Below are positions 62,961-64,000 of a stretch of DNA of 64,000 nucleotides, piece after piece. The translations under genes and the position numbers were made by a program. Under the pieces are notes generated by a model. It did not search any database and had not been told where the DNA came from. It saw nothing but the letters and a program-made list of their open reading frames with translations. The DNA comes from Bremia lactucae (taxonomy: Eukaryota > Oomycota > Peronosporomycetes > Peronosporales > Peronosporaceae): assembly GCF_004359215.1 (NCBI RefSeq), contig NW_027152030.1:583872-647871 (forward strand). The letters run 5' to 3'. Each line of letters opens with the position of its first letter. The first letter of the stretch is position 1.

Positions 62961-64000
62961 ACAAAAGGGAGACCTTTCGTCCAGCGAAGTGATTCATCAG
63001 CAGGCGACAATGTTCGTCCTGGCTGTAGCTCTCGCTTCTTTTGGAGGCCAAAGACTCGCTCATCACGTGGTAGACCTTCATGGCTGTCAACGTGGACGAC
63101 TCAACTTGTGCCTTAACACGAGACACACATTCCTGGTGTCTTGCCTACGCGATAACGCGTCAGCCAAGACATTTAATGTGTATGGCTTGCATTCAACTTC
63201 GAAATTTAGTCAAACATATATAAGCCACTTGCCATCCTAGGCGAGAGGTGCGGTGAGTTTATTGGGTTACGAAGTGATGCGTGATCCGCATATATCACAA
63301 ATTGTTTGGGGCACTCGAAAGTTAACTAAAGAATATTTTATTGGAAGGAGCTCTTTGTCATGCACCGGGTGGTTCAGTTCCGCAGCTTTCAAAAGACGGG
63401 ACTGGTAAGAGATGACACGCTTAACGCCGTCGTAATCATTCTGCAATTGCGCGCTACCGATAGCAAAATTGCTTGCATCGCAAACGATGCTAGAAGGCCA
63501 TGTCTGGCAATATCATTACCGTGCCTCTACAAGAATTGCTTCACTAATTTTTGAACAAACCATTCTGCATCGTTTTAAGGAGGTAAGACAAGGGTTAAGT
63601 CCCCTCTGCATAAATGTTGCGTAACTTATACAAGTAATTAGCAAGTCCTAGGAATTGGCACAGATCCTTTACGTGACGTAGGATTTGTCATTCCTTTACA
63701 GACTTTACTATTCCTGGGTCTGCTCGTACACCATTTGTATTTACGATGCAGCCAGCACATGGCTGCAGGTTGGGATTCCTATGACGCACTTTTGCAAGTT
63801 AACGTACAATTGGGCGTCACTCAGACTCTACAACACAATGTTCCCATGACGCTTGTGCGACTCAATTCGCTGTGCTCGTCCTCGGCCCTACTATGCACGA
63901 ATACATCGTCAAAGTAATGGGGCGCGTAGGCACGGTGCTGACGCCTAAAGCGAGCCACCACTCGGTTGAATGTCGCCGGTGCGTCTTTTAAACCTTAAGG
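62961..64000 (-). pseudogene. RNase H and reverse transcriptase of B5, running off the window
   Basis: RNase H motifs in broken frames at 63100-63500, then RT thumb and palm pieces. The catalytic region near 63890-63920 matches 53670-53700 (YFDDVFVHS). The element continues beyond the window end. Confidence 0.75.

Noticed and set aside
1..64000. CRISPR arrays, rRNA genes, bacterial operons
   Set aside because: No regularly spaced short repeats, no rRNA signatures and no ribosome-binding sites; introns and retroelements show a eukaryote.

Overview
The window looks like nuclear DNA of a peronosporalean oomycete (Phytophthora or a downy mildew). The evidence is short introns of 66-107 nt, an oomycete-type initiator plus flanking promoter element ahead of a small secreted protein with a degenerate RXLR-dEER motif, and dense, decayed Ty3/gypsy retrotransposons with chromodomains. 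No bacterial or viral replicon features are visible. The species cannot be fixed from this sequence alone.

Layout. 1-8265: a broken family-A gypsy element. It has lost its reverse transcriptase, its integrase-to-3' part is duplicated in tandem, and a degenerate tRNA-Pro lies directly before its last LTR. 8266-22100: a compact gene island with five conserved genes. These are an NEMF/Rqc2 homologue, a Dicer-type helicase without nuclease domains, a guanylate-binding-protein GTPase with two introns, a patatin-type lipase (minus strand, one intron) and a mitochondrial very-long-chain acyl-CoA dehydrogenase (minus strand, one intron). 22138-36886: mixed retroelements (family A copy 2, a minus-strand family C element, a truncated family B element). 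37097-39675: a small non-transposon stretch with the effector candidate. 39676-47607: family A copy 3 with both LTRs. 47985-64000: a nest of family B copies on the minus strand, containing a one-base N join, a 100-N scaffold gap and an inserted SINE.

The gene island covers translation quality control (NEMF), probable small-RNA or dsRNA biology (the helicase), a dynamin-like GTPase, and lipid turnover (lipase, then fatty-acid beta-oxidation). The last two are minus-strand neighbours that act in one logical order, release of fatty acids and their mitochondrial oxidation, although nothing shows co-regulation.

The least expected signal is that the 3' ends of these gypsy families, between the end of pol and the 3' LTR, carry open frames on the strand opposite to gag-pol. 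In family B, three diverged copies keep the same antisense protein motifs. In family A, a 136-residue acidic antisense frame next to the 3' LTR is intact in one copy and recognisable in another. Other points of note are a 2.86-kb dead pol block that is almost identical between two otherwise diverged elements, and an in-frame intron that splits a GTPase P-loop.
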